A stretch of DNA of 64,000 bases, from contig JAOTON010001677.1 of assembly GCA_034440635.1 (NCBI GenBank), positions 62,001 through 126,000 of the forward strand. Direction: 5' to 3'. The position numbers and the translations under genes are program-made. Each line of letters opens with the position of its first letter. Within the stretch, counting starts at the first letter, position 1. The stretch is from Lepas anatifera (lineage: Eukaryota > Arthropoda > Thecostraca > Lepadidae). Below the pieces are notes generated by a model. That model did not search any database, was not told where the DNA came from, and saw only the letters and a list, made by a program, of their open reading frames with translations. Shown one piece after another: positions 43,731 to 55,890 of this stretch.

Positions 43731-45226
43731 CCAACTGCCATACACTAACCCGCGCCGCAGCTATGCCTGGCAGACAGTCGAGTTGCAGCTCTTTTCATTT
43801 AAAGCCAACGACTGGTAGTGTTTTTCTTCTGTGCCAGACATGGGTGTGGCGATCAATTCAGATACACACATACGTGAAGCTATGTTTTGGAAAAAACTTC
43901 CAACGTCGCCAGCTGCGGCTGTGCGGTTGAGTAACTGAACGTGACAAAAACAGCGGTTCTGCTTCGTAGCACCCAAGACCAGCCACCTGCATCAATTTAC
44001 TGTGCACCTCTTGCGTGCCTGAAATAACTTGCTCTATTGTTCAGCGTTCAATCAGAGTGAAAACAGAAGCAAAAGACTGGTAGACTGTGGCTGCTTCTCA
44101 AATTCCGAAGAGCTTTTAGCATTGTCAGGTTTGAGCCATTATAACATTTCAGTTGCATGACAAAACTTCTTGGCAAAATTTTCCCTTGGTCTGTAAAGTT
44201 ACAGTTGCATAAACCGTGCGGCTTGTTATTCTCATCTGGCATACTTTCTTATTCGAAATTGAAATGTCCCCAATTAGATATTCCTTAACAAACAATGCCA
44301 TTGAATTTCCAGCCAGCAGCACGGTTGCGCCAGGGCGCGCTAACAAGCTGTAAATTCTACTAAATGCCTGACCTCACCCTGAGCCTACAGACTCCATTCA
44401 AACATTCGCTTTCACCAGCTGCATGCAGACCCGCTGCAAAAAGTGTGTCTCGTTTCCGATCACGTTCTCCTCGATATCCGACCATCAAAATCTGCTGGTG
44501 GTCCAGCATGGAAGACCCCTCTCCCCTGAGACTCTGCATCTCCTCTCCATTGCGTCACAGCTTATCATGCGTATTGGGCTTCTTGCAGCCATTATGTATG
44601 CGGCTGCAGCCGTAGCAGTCTTGGTGGAGCTTTTTTTACGTGACACAGCACCTATTTGTAACTGCTATGAGGCGACCGCTTGCTGTTGTATGACGTGAAT
44701 TGTCCAGCACGCCTGCCGATATGGACACTAGCCTCAGCCCAGAAATTACCCCCCGTCGACGAAAATGATGACACTATACTTAGCCGAGTGTGGTACGTGT
44801 TCACGCTATTTTCGTGAGTCACCCGTGGCTGTACTGGGTATGTGGAAGGCTCTCTAAGGCCGCTGTGCGTTAAAGGAGATGTTTAGTGGTAACTTGCTGC
44901 GAAAATGTCCTTGACGAGCCCTCTTCTGCCTTACGTGGCATGTGATGGAATAATTCATGTCGGGCTCCCACCACGCCATGCCGTAAGTGCTGTGGTTAAT
45001 GACCAAACATGGCTGATGTTCTTCTAAACGAAAAAAATGCTACTTTTGTCTCTTAACCTACTTCAAGTTTCTTGTGAAATATTTTTGCTGCTACCGCTTG
45101 TCACAGATGTATGCATTAACTCCGCATTACTCCTGCCTTTTAAGTCATTCATTTTCCTTTTAATTAGAGACTCTCCTATGATCTCTCTACTAGATCGGAA
45201 ATAGTATTTTCATCTGAGGATCCCTG

Positions 45227-45231
<5 letters not shown>
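43731..45231. other. Intergenic, no recognised feature
   Basis: Short frames only (for example 44364-44698 plus), no domain recognised. Confidence 0.35.

Positions 45232-45259
<28 letters not shown>
45232..45259. repeat. (CT)n microsatellite
   Basis: About 14 perfect CT units followed by C-rich sequence. Confidence 0.95.
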
Positions 45260-45262
<3 letters not shown>

Positions 45263-47949
45263 CTCTCCCTGTCCCCATCACCCCCACCCCACCCCCTCCC
45301 CCTCCCTCCTGGTGTGACCGTGAAGCCGCCGCCCCTGGAACGACGCGTGGCGACGGACCACGCTGACCACCAGACCACGCACCGGCTGTCGTCGCTGCCG
45401 TCGCTGCCCGTCTCAGGACCGCAAACAACAGCAGCGACAGCTGCCGGCAATCACAGCAGCGACAGCCAGCCCTGTCCTGCCGTCCGGAATCGGACTTTGC
45501 ACCAGCCGGGCCAACTGGCGCACCGGCTAGACCCATTGTCAAACCAGTTGCGCGACGAGTGCTCTCTCAACAGGCTGTCTCGATGTCGAGATTGGCGCTG
45601 GACCAGCGACCCGTTACGAGGTAATAACAGGTCGGCCTCGTCCCCGTGTAATTAGGCGTGGCCATTGAAGCTTCAGCGCTCGCGCGCGCGCCGCTGTTCG
45701 GTGTCAGCTCGTGTGAGTATGCGAGGAAGCTGGCTGTATGCTGATTTGACTGCGCTGTTCCCAGGGCGGGCGACAACCCGCAATCGGCACCGTTGGTCCC
45801 GTTTGGTCTTTTGAGTGATTGCAACGTCAGTGGCGGCGGCAGCTGGTATGATCGGTAACGGTCTGTGATTGTTTCACAAGCTCTGATTGCTTGTAATCAG
45901 TGCGCATGGGATCATGATGAAACGGGCAATGTGAAAACCGAACGTCATTTGTCAATGGACTATTCAATTTGGTTGATTGTTTCCAAATAGATCCCGCGTT
46001 GCCACTGTGAACACAGTGATCTATTCTGTCATTCAAATCACCGTTGCAGGCGTAGGTATCTGTATTTTCACTACTGGTTAGCTCAGTATGCAGAGTTGAC
46101 CACAGTTTCTCACAAGTCACTATTATAGACTTTGCACTCAGTCGGATCAGTGTGAACATCGAAGTGTTTGCGCGTGCAAGCAGGCGCGCTTTCTCTTTCA
46201 TTGACTGCATCTCAGACATGTAGACCCACATGCATCTCTCTCCTCTCTCATTGCCGCTCATTGTTCACTACGGCTCTTCACCTATCCCCGCTGTCGAAGT
46301 GATTCATAATCTGTCCGATCATCGTTGCACTTTGGTCACATGTCCGCGAGGTCTCGGGTGGAAGCGGCGCTGTTGGTGGTCTTCTTGGAGCAGACGGGCT
46401 GGCGCTGACGGGGCACCAGCTGGGCTCTGTCCGAAGTCACGTGCGCAGAGACACCTCAGAGCTGGCTCGGTCAGCTGGCACCCGCTCAGCCACTTTCACT
46501 GCAGGCCAGCTGCTGTCTCTGCCGCTGCCTCTGACTCTGCGGCCCCAGCCCATACTGTCTGCCCACCAGCTGGCGCAGAGCCGCTGCAAGAAACTGTGCG
46601 TTGAAGCGGCCAGTAAAAGCACGACACGAAACTGCGAATCATATGCTTTTTGTGGCACTCGCTTCAGGATGAGTTTTTATCGCTGGTTATTTGAGGAAAA
46701 CCCATCTTTCCCATGGAGAAATACACAGAATAGCGGTGACTAGCAATTACACTGAGTCGACGAAGCCTCAGTTTGAGATGAATTTGATAAAGCCGTGACA
46801 AGTTAATAATTTTGCGTCAGCTATAACTCCGAGCCTAGATGGCACCCAAAAACACCGAGTGCTGGTTTTTAGGGGACACCTGTGGCGGCGGCGGCTGTCG
46901 CTGTTTCGCCGGGCACTGACCGTCACATGGGCGTCACGGCGTCACCTGCGCGCCGGGCGGCGTCACGGCCCGCCGTTTAGAAAGCAAGTGGCGAGGGCGC
47001 CGGTCGCCGCAACGGCTGCGGTCCGGGTACCGCTGCAGCGACTCCCACTGTTCCTGGCGAGTGAAGAAGTCGAAGGCACCAGAGCGAGACCACTATTGTA
47101 TCTGGTCGGTGTAGAGTGAGCCAGTGAGAAAGGCGTGCTCTCAATCCGTTTCCGCGCCACACAGAAGAATAACGACACTGGCCCTGATGTATTACAGGGG
47201 TGCTGCGTTTCTGTCTTTGACAAACCTGGCTGAAGATGATGGTGCAGGGACACGAAATTCAGGAACATGGCAAGCTGTGTTATATTGTGATAACAAAAAT
47301 ACACACATACAAATTCATCGATGATACGCTGCTAAGTATCTGCTCGTTCACTTCAAACGTGTACTGATACTGGGCATACAAAATAACTATTTTCTACATG
47401 AAATTGTCTGTACGTTCGACTTGTTTGGTGCGCGGTTGTGAAAGTGCATAGCATAACAGCTTCTAGCTGCTAAAATTACAAATATCAAAATCACTATCTG
47501 GCTCAACAATCTTCAACTCCTCCAGAATTACGAATTTCTTAGTTTAAGCTTGTAGTTTTGACGTTTTACGAAATGACATTCGCACGCTTTAAATGACACT
47601 GATAACGAAGAAGCATGACAACTCATGCCAGCATTACCTGATCGGAACAGCCCCTGCAGGCAATGTCAGACCAAAAGGAACCACTGGTACAGCTAAACCC
47701 TGATCCTCTCCAAAAGCACAACGGAATTACACATATAAATTATTCCACATTCTCATCCACAATACCAATACCACGCAACCACCAAAAAAAACACCGTTGT
47801 AAACTCATATACACAGCAGATTACGCAGACGTTTGACAGACAATCCAACCGGCCGACTAGTCACAGTCCGCCGACTACAATGGAACAACTGGTTCACAGC
47901 GCTGAACGCAAACGGTGACTGCCGCACCGCTCCGGCGCCGCCGGCCGGG
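45260..47949. other. Intergenic, GC-rich patches, no supported gene
   Basis: 45300-45830, 46340-46600 and 46860-47100 are CpG-rich and open in several frames (for example 45314-45655, 46230-46743, 46859-47119 plus), but none shows a domain. 45314-45620 ends at a donor-like GAG|GTAATA and could be a 5' exon or promoter region. 47130-47830 is AT-rich and blank, and would hold the 3' UTR of the gene that ends at 47950. Confidence 0.35.
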
Positions 47950-49584
47950 TCAGTCCATGACCTGCACAGTCGAGTAGGCGCTAAAGGTCACCCGTTTGGT
48001 CTCCGGCGACCCGGTGACCCTATCGCGTTTTTTCATCACCGACTTGGGGTTGACCGGCGCCACCGCCGGCGGCGCTTCGGCCGGCGCCCGTCGCAGCTGA
48101 CCTTTGATGCCACGCAGAGCCGAGCTGAGGGCGCCCGCCAGCTCGAAGCCGCGGTGTCTCTCGGCAGGGCTTTTGCTACGTGCCCTGGGGCGCAGCTCGT
48201 GCTTGCGTGCTCCGGACCAGGTGGGAGCCTCTCCGCTGGGAAGCCAGTACAGCGGCTGGCGGGCGGCAGCTCGTGATCGGTTATTATTGGCGTCGAACTG
48301 GGACATCTTCTGAGCTGTCGCCCACTCGGCCGGGACGCCGCTGACGCCAAATCGGGGCGAGAATTCGGAGGCATACAGGAGAACCGGTCGCGGTGGTGGG
48401 TCAGAGCTTATGACCCGGTACGGCTCTAGGCCATTTTTGGTGGGCACCAGCATGAGGTTCGGGTTGGTGGGGTGCTGTCGCGGGGCCGGTACCGGCGGCG
48501 CTGGGCCCTTGTTGTGGGCGTACCGCGTCGGCGTCTGGCAGGTGGGCCGATGCCGGGCGCGGCCTTGCCTGTCGTCATCGTTTTCGGTGAAGCTGCCCGT
48601 TGCCGTGTGCGGGCCGGTCGTTGACCAGCCGTCCTCGGGCGTGTTAAGGCTGAGGATACGGCTGATATCACTGGGTGGTGGTAAGCTGTGAGGACCGGAC
48701 TCAAACGCTTCGCTGCCCTCTAACCGACGCTCCGACTCTTGATTTAGAACACCCAGCGACCTGGGCTGTGGGTCGATCTCGTGGACGATCTGTCTCTGCA
48801 CCGGGGATCGTCCCCGAGTCAGACTGCTGGTGCCAACGTCATCCTCAAGCTGATGTCCAGCCGGCCTCAGTCTCAGACTACCATTCATGTTGCGGAAACT
48901 GGCGCGTATCACATCGCTCTTGCGCTTGGCGTTTGTGTACCGCTCCCATTTCAATCTCCTAGTCACTTCATGGTAGGTGGTGCACAGATCTTTGGCGACC
49001 GTTTCCCGCTCGCACCGGAGCACGATGACCTCCAGCGGATCATCGATGCGCGCCGGGCGAGGCTGCCGCGTCACGAACAGCACGCCTCGGGGCACCGCGG
49101 GGTCCGTGTGGCAGAACAGCATGTCGGCGCCGTGCACCACCTGAGCGGCCACCCCTCGTGACGATGACGCAGCCGACGGAGGACCCGCCGAGTCGGTGCT
49201 GCTGTTGGGGTCATCTGTCTCAGAGCAGCTGGAGTTGGCGCTGCTAGAGTCCTCCTCGAGGATTCCCGACTTATCAGTGGATAGCGCTGCGGGTCGTGTG
49301 GAGATGACGTGGTCGCCGATCTGTATCTCGTCCTGAGACCGGTCATCCGCGCCCACCGCTGAGGCGTCGCCCTCGTCAGACTCGAACCCTTCGTCGCCGA
49401 CGCCGTACAGACACAGACTGAAGCCATCGGTGCACCGGATCTGGCACCGGAAGTCGGTGGCATCCGGCGCGGCCGCCGCGCTCGTCAGCAGCCCGGAGAG
49501 CGACTGAGCCGTCAATGGGCCGGTAATGGGTCCGCGGTACCAAACCACCGCCTCGAATGTTTTCCGCAACGGGTTCGATGCCAT
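47950..49584 (-). CDS. PTB/PID-like adaptor protein, single exon
   Basis: 544 residues from an ATG at 49582-49584 (context GACAATGG, good Kozak) to a stop at 47950. The frame is open further 5' but without another ATG-type start. Residues about 8-62 (FEAVVWYRGPITGPL … GFSLCLYG) and 147-216 (ADMLFCHTDPAVPRGVLFVT … CTTYHEVTRRLKWERY) look like the two halves of a phosphotyrosine-binding fold split by an acidic Ser-rich insert, as in FAM43-like proteins; the assignment rests on pattern only. The rest is disordered: KGPAPPVPAPRQ fits an SH3-binding PxxPxR site and KRVTFSAYSTVQVMD at the end contains an RVxF-type protein phosphatase 1 docking motif. Likely a cytoplasmic signalling adaptor. GC-rich codon use differs from the AT-rich surroundings and from the mobile elements. 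Confidence 0.75.
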   Translation of the reverse strand: MASNPLRKTFEAVVWYRGPITGPLTAQSLSGLLTSAAAAPDATDFRCQIRCTDGFSLCLYGVGDEGFESDEGDASAVGADDRSQDEIQIGDHVISTRPAALSTDKSGILEEDSSSANSSCSETDDPNSSTDSAGPPSAASSSRGVAAQVVHGADMLFCHTDPAVPRGVLFVTRQPRPARIDDPLEVIVLRCERETVAKDLCTTYHEVTRRLKWERYTNAKRKSDVIRASFRNMNGSLRLRPAGHQLEDDVGTSSLTRGRSPVQRQIVHEIDPQPRSLGVLNQESERRLEGSEAFESGPHSLPPPSDISRILSLNTPEDGWSTTGPHTATGSFTENDDDRQGRARHRPTCQTPTRYAHNKGPAPPVPAPRQHPTNPNLMLVPTKNGLEPYRVISSDPPPRPVLLYASEFSPRFGVSGVPAEWATAQKMSQFDANNNRSRAAARQPLYWLPSGEAPTWSGARKHELRPRARSKSPAERHRGFELAGALSSALRGIKGQLRRAPAEAPPAVAPVNPKSVMKKRDRVTGSPETKRVTFSAYSTVQVMD

Positions 49585-50300
49585 TGTCTTGCTCGCGTTA
49601 TTGTTTCGATGTCTTCCGGTGTAGCTGCGAAGCTCGCACCTTCGTAAACATGGCCGATACAACTACGACTCCTCTCCGTCACGGTCTGTGTCACGTGCTC
49701 GCAGTCTCGTGACGCGACGGTGTGCACGGGCCTCGCGTATCTCGCGATCCCACGGAGTCGTGGAGAAGCTGACCACCGCCGGCGATATCGCTCGCTCGTT
49801 AGCGGCGACCGCACATACACGCACACGTCAGGGCCGCCGACGCCGCCGACAGTCGCTGACGTCCCAGACGCGATTGGAGCCGAGCGACGCTAGCGGTGCG
49901 TCGATAATTGGCGCGCCGACGGCATTAATGAACCGTCTGGGGCGGGACCGCAGTATAGTGCGACTGTGACCGTTATTCCCAGCGCTGATCGGCCGTGTGT
50001 CTACCAGAGCGCGGTCTCATCCCGCAGCGCTGAGCATTCAGCATCCTCGGCTGCTCGCTCTCTGATTTGGCGGTTTCGCCGAGCCGGGTCGGTGCGCGTG
50101 CGGCGGATGGATGCGGTCTGTGCGCCGATGTCACTTCGGCTGGTATTTGAGATACCGTGACTGAACCGGTGACACGCTAACTTAACCACTGCCACACTGA
50201 CTTACACCCCGTCACGCAGCGTTCTGAACTGAAACGTAGCGCTTATGAAAGTGTCTTGTCACGCTGTGACTCGCTGGCGGCTCGTCACACGCCGCAAAAC
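49585..50300 (-). promoter_or_regulatory. CpG-rich 5' region of the PTB-like gene
   Basis: About 700 bp upstream of the start codon is rich in CG dinucleotides and contains GC-box-like gtcccgccccag in the gene's direction (about 49936-49947). It probably holds the 5' UTR and promoter. No TATA box is obvious. Frames in it are incidental. Confidence 0.45.
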
Positions 50301-53300
50301 AAGAACATAGGCGCCTAAGGTCGGAATAAAAACTCGCGAGTGCGAACAAATTGGAGGCTGTTGGCGCTACGTTCTTGTGGGTTTTAGCAGTTACCGGTGT
50401 TGTTTTGCTGTGACACGTTGCAGTCTTCTGGCCGGTGACTTACAGCCGCTGGGGCTGGCTGCCTCAGTGTCGACACCGACGGAGGTGCTAAACACCTGAA
50501 ACAAGAAAGCACATCTTAGGGGTTTTGCTTCCGAGTGAAAGGCTGAGACCATATTTTTTACGGACGCACTCTTTCACTTGGGGGAGTTCATCTGTCACTT
50601 GTGTAAAATTTCTGTTCACGCGGGTGTTGAGCAATTTCTATATCGGTGAAACGAAATGCTCCGGGCAATGTTCTAGTTGAAAAGTGAGCCATATCTGCAA
50701 ACAATTTTCTAGTGGAGAGACTATTTTATGCGATTCAAAACTATTTGGAGATGAAATATCAGTCGCTCAAACTTCCAGAGTGAAACAGTGGTAAAGCCAA
50801 CGAGAAAACAGAAAGGCGCGCACAATTTTGTTTTCAAAATGAAGGGCTTACGATCACTCAAATGATGCTCAGGCACTTAAAAACCGTGCAAAGCCGTGCA
50901 TCGCCAGCCGTAAATCATTTAAGGATCTAGTTGATAAAACTAAACATCCATTTCTAATGCTCAAAAGCCCCGTCTCATCAGAACATTGAGATTCGTAAAT
51001 ATTGATGCAGCCAAGCAAAACATCGCTTGATTTTCTTAGCACACACTTATTTTCAACTGGATATACCTACAAACTTCATAAGCCTGGCCTGGATTTAACA
51101 TTGCCTCGAAACAAGACTAATTGTTGTGCTACAATGCTTAGGCCATGCCTCGCTGAACTTGTCATGCAGAGACAGTCACGCTGACATTAAGATTTGCCAT
51201 GTAACCTAGTCTAGTCTTACACGACAAAGCAAATAATGTAGCTGGGAATAGCCTTGAAAAAACTTGGTCAAAAGCTCCCCAGATTAAGGTAACAAAGCCA
51301 GGCAAACAAGCTTTTATGAGCCTTACACTGCAACAGTTACTATGTTCTTGTCAACCAGGGCTTGCAATGCCGCATGGTGAGAAGTGTGGTGAGAAGATTA
51401 ACAGCGCTAAATAGAGAGTGCCAATTTTCTCGGGAAAATTTACGTAAGCACCCTTCAAGTGCATGTCAAAGTTCAGGAATACGGAGATTTCGTTCTAAGG
51501 TGATGTATCAAATTTTAATTAAGTTCCCACCAGCAAACCCTCCAGAACACATAAAATAGGATTGGTCCCATCATAATGACTCCGCTTGCTCTTATTCCAA
51601 ATTGGTGTACAGCCTAAATACGTTATGTGTCTGATACTGTTGGCAGGAAAATTCCAAATCATTTGACAATTTATGAAAATAGTCATAGAGGTAGATTGTT
51701 GGCAGGACAGAGATTCAAGAGGTATATCATCACTCAAGCGTCCTTAATGAACTAAACAAAGCTCATACTTGGTGTCAAAATAAAGGTATGAAAATAAATA
51801 TATGGATACTCTAATGAAACCAAAATATACGGACACCACATGTGGTGATGCAATTTTTAAGATATACACACACAACATTGATTCATTGGGACGATGGAAT
51901 AATTGCGAGTTCCATATCGATTTGCTGTCCGTATCTAATAGCAAATGAGTATGTTTCATCTGGTTAAAATGAAGATGTTGCAAACAGTCAAACAGAGCAC
52001 TTTAGAAAATGATAGGCTCTTCACGTTGTTTTCAGTTTTTTACACCAGCAAAGAGTTAAGTAACGTCTCTTGCTTGTATTTTTGTGTGAGAAAATGAAAT
52101 TGAAGTTACTAGTCATAAATTTTCGAATTTAGCGTGTCTTGCAGCAATAACTGCCACAAAAGCTTAGGGTTCTTATCATTCCGGTAGGCTCATAATGCAC
52201 AAAGTATCCTTGGGCTTGTCATATATCATTACTGCAGTCCTCCTGCGACTAGAAACTGCATTTTTAGGAATCCGGTGTTTTAAGACTTGCATGTTTAACA
52301 AGGTACATTAAACAAATCGCAAAGGCACTCTGGCCTACGAATAGACTTGATGCAGCATACCCAGTTGGTTTTGCAATTTGTTTACTGGGTTCAACGACCT
52401 CTGCTAAAAAAGTACGTTTTTTAGTTAGATTGCTGTAGCACCAATATGTCAACATTGATCTCCTATGTATTACAACATTATTTGGGGTAAGATGACATCA
52501 ATCAAAATGAAAAGCCTAGTGCAGGCTCGTAAATAAAGAATAATATGCAGTCACCCAATCATAGAGTCACAAGTACTTCAAGAGAGTAGCAGTCTAGAGA
52601 CTCCACTTCGCATAATACAAAGAAGGCTAAAAGGCTAAATGAGGTGATTCACTTTATCCTAAATGAATATCAGACAAAACTCATTGGAGCTGTTGATGAC
52701 GTACAATTCCAGGCCATTTTACATCCACACCAATCCTCAGAACCTTTATTCTTAGTCATAAGTGCCAAAGGGCGGAGCTCCCCGAAATCCAAATACATCA
52801 TGTATGCTACTATAAGCTGAGAGTATCTTCTGAAAGGCATCAAACTCTATTCACGTTTGAGCTCTACCAGTATCCTCAGTTTATAGATCTAGAAAGTCTC
52901 ATTGCTCAATTGGGGCTAATTTTTATCGATTGAAGGTAACACAAAAACTCAGGCAGCTGTTATGGCACTGGTTGTTAAATATTTATCATCAGGTATTCAT
53001 GGATACAATTATAAAGTCCTTGGAAAGAAGTCAAAAGGCTTTACAATGAATACTCTCAGAAGAATGAAACACTGTAGATAATGGGAGCGGTAAGTGTATG
53101 CATGCACCGGCCTCTTAAGCGTGTGACGGTGAATTGGACCACATCCTGCCTTTAACTGATACGATGACCCATGGCGATAATTGGCTAAGTGAACCAGGAT
53201 ACAGAAATAATGCAGCAGAGCTGCAAGTGTTGCTTAAAACTTGACGGCGTCGCCGAACCAAAAAATGACAACTCATTTAGTTCCACCTTGGGACTGATTG

Positions 53301-53433
53301 CAAGAGTACTTTGACCTGAAATGAGGACAAAAGCACTTCAAGCATCTGGAGCATTGCCCGACTGTAAGTACCGGAACGCGTTCATTCGGCGTGGCTATTA
53401 TAACTCATCCGCCACCCGACGACAAGATTTCTA
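50301..53433. other. Intergenic, no recognised feature
   Basis: AT-rich, short anonymous frames only. Nothing supported. Confidence 0.35.
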
Positions 53434-54214
53434 CAGGGTGACAAAAAAACGGGCCCCGACATTCATATAGCCATAACGTCAATATTTTACGTCGGATTTA
53501 AATAAAACTTTGAGCATAAACGCGTTTTTGTGTGTTGAGTAAGATACCAAAATATCAAAATAATAGGATATAAACATTTTGTTCCATAATACATGTTCTA
53601 GACATCCTATTTTCTGTATCCGTGCATTCTCAAAAATCGACGAAAAGTCATGATAAGTGGTCGGTGTAGTGTCCTGGATATTTCCCAGGGCTGCATTTCT
53701 TTAGCACAGGAGTGATCCTGGACTCTTTGGCTACACACAGTCCTTTTTGCAGTCCAAAAATAAAATATTTAAGGGGTTTTCAGGGGAGGTAGAGAGGGAC
53801 TGTTTTACCCCGCGCACCAGATTTCTCAGGCAAGGTGGCCCTCAACCCCTGAAGTTCTCTTCAAGCTCGACTATGCACTTCTCTGGGCATCCCAAGTGAC
53901 TTGGATTGGTTTCATTATCTGCATTGAGGTTCTTTTGGGCTGCATGCTTATCGAAAAAGTCCTGCAATTTTTATATTTAATTTGCGGAGCGTTTAAACTT
54001 TGTAAGTACAATGCACAAAAATGCACAGATTAAGAAAATAGGATGTCTAGAATAGTTGATATGGAATAGAGAGTTGTAGTTCTATTACTATGATATTTTG
54101 GCATCTGAATTAACACACAACAGCGTATTTATGCCCAAAGTTTCATTAAAATCCGACGCAAAGCATTGACTTTATGGCCTTTGGAACGTTGGGGTCCGTT
54201 TTTTGGGTCACCCG
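53434..54214. mobile_element. Mariner/Tc1-type non-autonomous element with long inverted repeats
   Basis: Ends read cagggtgacaaaaaaacgg on the left and, in reverse on the right, cgggtgacccaaaaaacgg. Each is flanked by TA (53432-53433, 54215-54216), the target of Tc1/mariner transposases. Inverted similarity continues for about 200 bp (53434-53640 versus 54000-54214), including shared blocks such as gacatcctattttct and ccaaaatatca. The ~370 bp centre has no transposase. Confidence 0.8.
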
Positions 54215-54216
54215 TA

Positions 54217-54940
54217 TTCTCCAGAGAAAGTTGTGCCAGATGACGCTGAAACACCTGAGAGAAACACCCAGACCTGTCGATTCGGGTCGCTGACACCACT
54301 TCCGCCGGCCAGGGCGGCCAGGCGACCAGCCCTCTCCGGCTTCCAGCGCGTGCCGTGTTCCAGCACACGCTTTCCCAAGAGCTGGAGCCGACGACAGGTG
54401 ACCGGGTGGATTTGTCGCGTCTCCTTATAGGTGACACAACATGTATCGCATCTTCTACGCCTCTAAAGTAGATGGAAAGCTGAAATAAATGATGGTTCGC
54501 TTGAAATGAAATCGACTATAAGATCTTAAGACAGGATAAAAACACCGCTTTGATGCCAACGGTTAAGATTAGAGAGATGAGTTTTAGATGAGTTTTATCA
54601 CTGGGTGCGACGGAGAAAGTAGAAGCCACAAATTAGCTAGCGGGATGATGGAGGTATGAGTTGACATACCTCGAAACAGCCAAGTCATGGGATATTGAAG
54701 ATGTATGAGATATAGGCATGGGCACATATAGCCTCAGAAGCTGACGTGCCCTAAAACCCCAATCATCACCAAGAGATATAGGCATGGGGTGTGGAGGAAG
54801 GCAAGCTCTTTGCACTAGTTAGAATGCCTTTACATTTTCTGGATTCATTCGCAGGCATTCACTCTTTATGTTTCATTTTATGGCAGTGAAAACGTCGAAA
54901 TGAAGGAAAGTGTTGCATCGTTTGATAAGGAAGGGACGCA
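54217..54940. other. Intergenic; short GC-rich patch
   Basis: 54270-54430 is GC-rich and open on both strands without recognisable domains. At 54640-54800 the segment agatataggcatggg occurs twice, a small local duplication. Confidence 0.35.
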
Positions 54941-55312
54941 CGCAGCCGTGGAGCATGCGTGGAACGGCCGTGGAGCAGCCGTGGAGCAGCCGTGGAGCAG
55001 CCGTGGAACAGCCGTGGAGCGGCCGTGGAGCAGCCGTGGAACGGCCGTGGAGCATGCGTGGAACGACCGTGGAGCAGCTGTGGAGCAGCCGTGGAACGGC
55101 CGTGGAGCAGCCGCGTAGCAGCCGTGGAGCAACCGTGTAGCAGCCGTGGAACGGCCGTGGAGCATGCGTGGAACGGCCGTGAGGCAGCAGTGGAGCAGCC
55201 GTGGAGCAGCCGTGGAGCAGCTGTGGAGCGGCCGTGGAGCAGCTGTGGAGCAGTCGTGGAACGGCCGTGGAGCAGCCGTGGAGCATGTGTGGAACAGCCG
55301 GGGAGCAGCCGA
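54941..55312. repeat. 11 bp minisatellite
   Basis: About 33 head-to-tail units of CCGTGGAGCAG with variants (gaacgg, gcatgcg, gcagctg). Because 11 is not a multiple of 3, every frame repeats with an 11-residue period and stays open on both strands. The six overlapping frames seen here are explained by that alone. Confidence 0.95.
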
Positions 55313-55320
55313 CACACGTG

Positions 55321-55890
55321 AGTCGTGCAGCTCCGATGATTATGCGCATGACAACCACTGCATGAATATTCAACGATTGCTCAGACGTTTTGTCGTAGGC
55401 CTTGATGACTCCGTGAACTGCCTACAGAATGCTCAACTCATCTCCAAGAACACGGCAGTCGTATGGAAAGCTTCATTCCCGGAGCTTAATGTGAGCGGCA
55501 TGCCCAAAAGGCTGCGTAGGAAACATAAATTCGGATGCTTTGCATATATCGTGGACGCATCAAACGCTGCTTCCAGTGAGTCACTTGGACAGATTTCTGT
55601 GAGTCAATGGGAGAGTAAGCTCAGGTTTCAAGCAGTATGCTGTTAAAATGTAATTTTAGCAGTTCTGTTTACAGCATTCGTCTGAACAGATGGAGAACGA
55701 CCGGCTGGAACTTGGAGCACATGAGGAAAGTCGCCGAATAAATGTTGGGAATAGCACACTGGTAAATATAGTGGAACCGTCAGACTTAAGCGCAGCTTTT
55801 TCCAGGAAAGGATGGCAGGTGTTCAAGGACAACGGACGCTGCCAGCATGAGAACCAAGAAATGGTATATCTCTTTTATCCTCCGGCTTAG
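55321..55890 (+). CDS. Two-part reading frame, unknown protein, weak
   Basis: After the minisatellite the plus frame continues as ordinary-looking sequence (NIQRLLRRFVVGLDDSVNCL, then PKRLRRKHKFGCFAYIVDAS) to a stop near 55644. A second frame at 55675-55890 (begins HSSEQMENDRLELGAHEESR) ends in FYPPA. A GT at 55635 and a strong acceptor ttctgtttacag ending at 55674 would join the two in phase, but a 40 nt intron is shorter than most animal introns. I recognise no domain. It could be a small gene, a fragment, or chance. Confidence 0.3.

Noticed and set aside
47833..49161. Plus-strand frames over the PTB-like gene
   Set aside because: Shadows caused by the high GC content of the gene.
54859..55373. 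Long Cys/His/Ser-rich minus-strand proteins and Trp/Arg/Gly-rich plus-strand proteins
   Set aside because: Produced in every frame by the 11 bp minisatellite; not independent evidence of coding.
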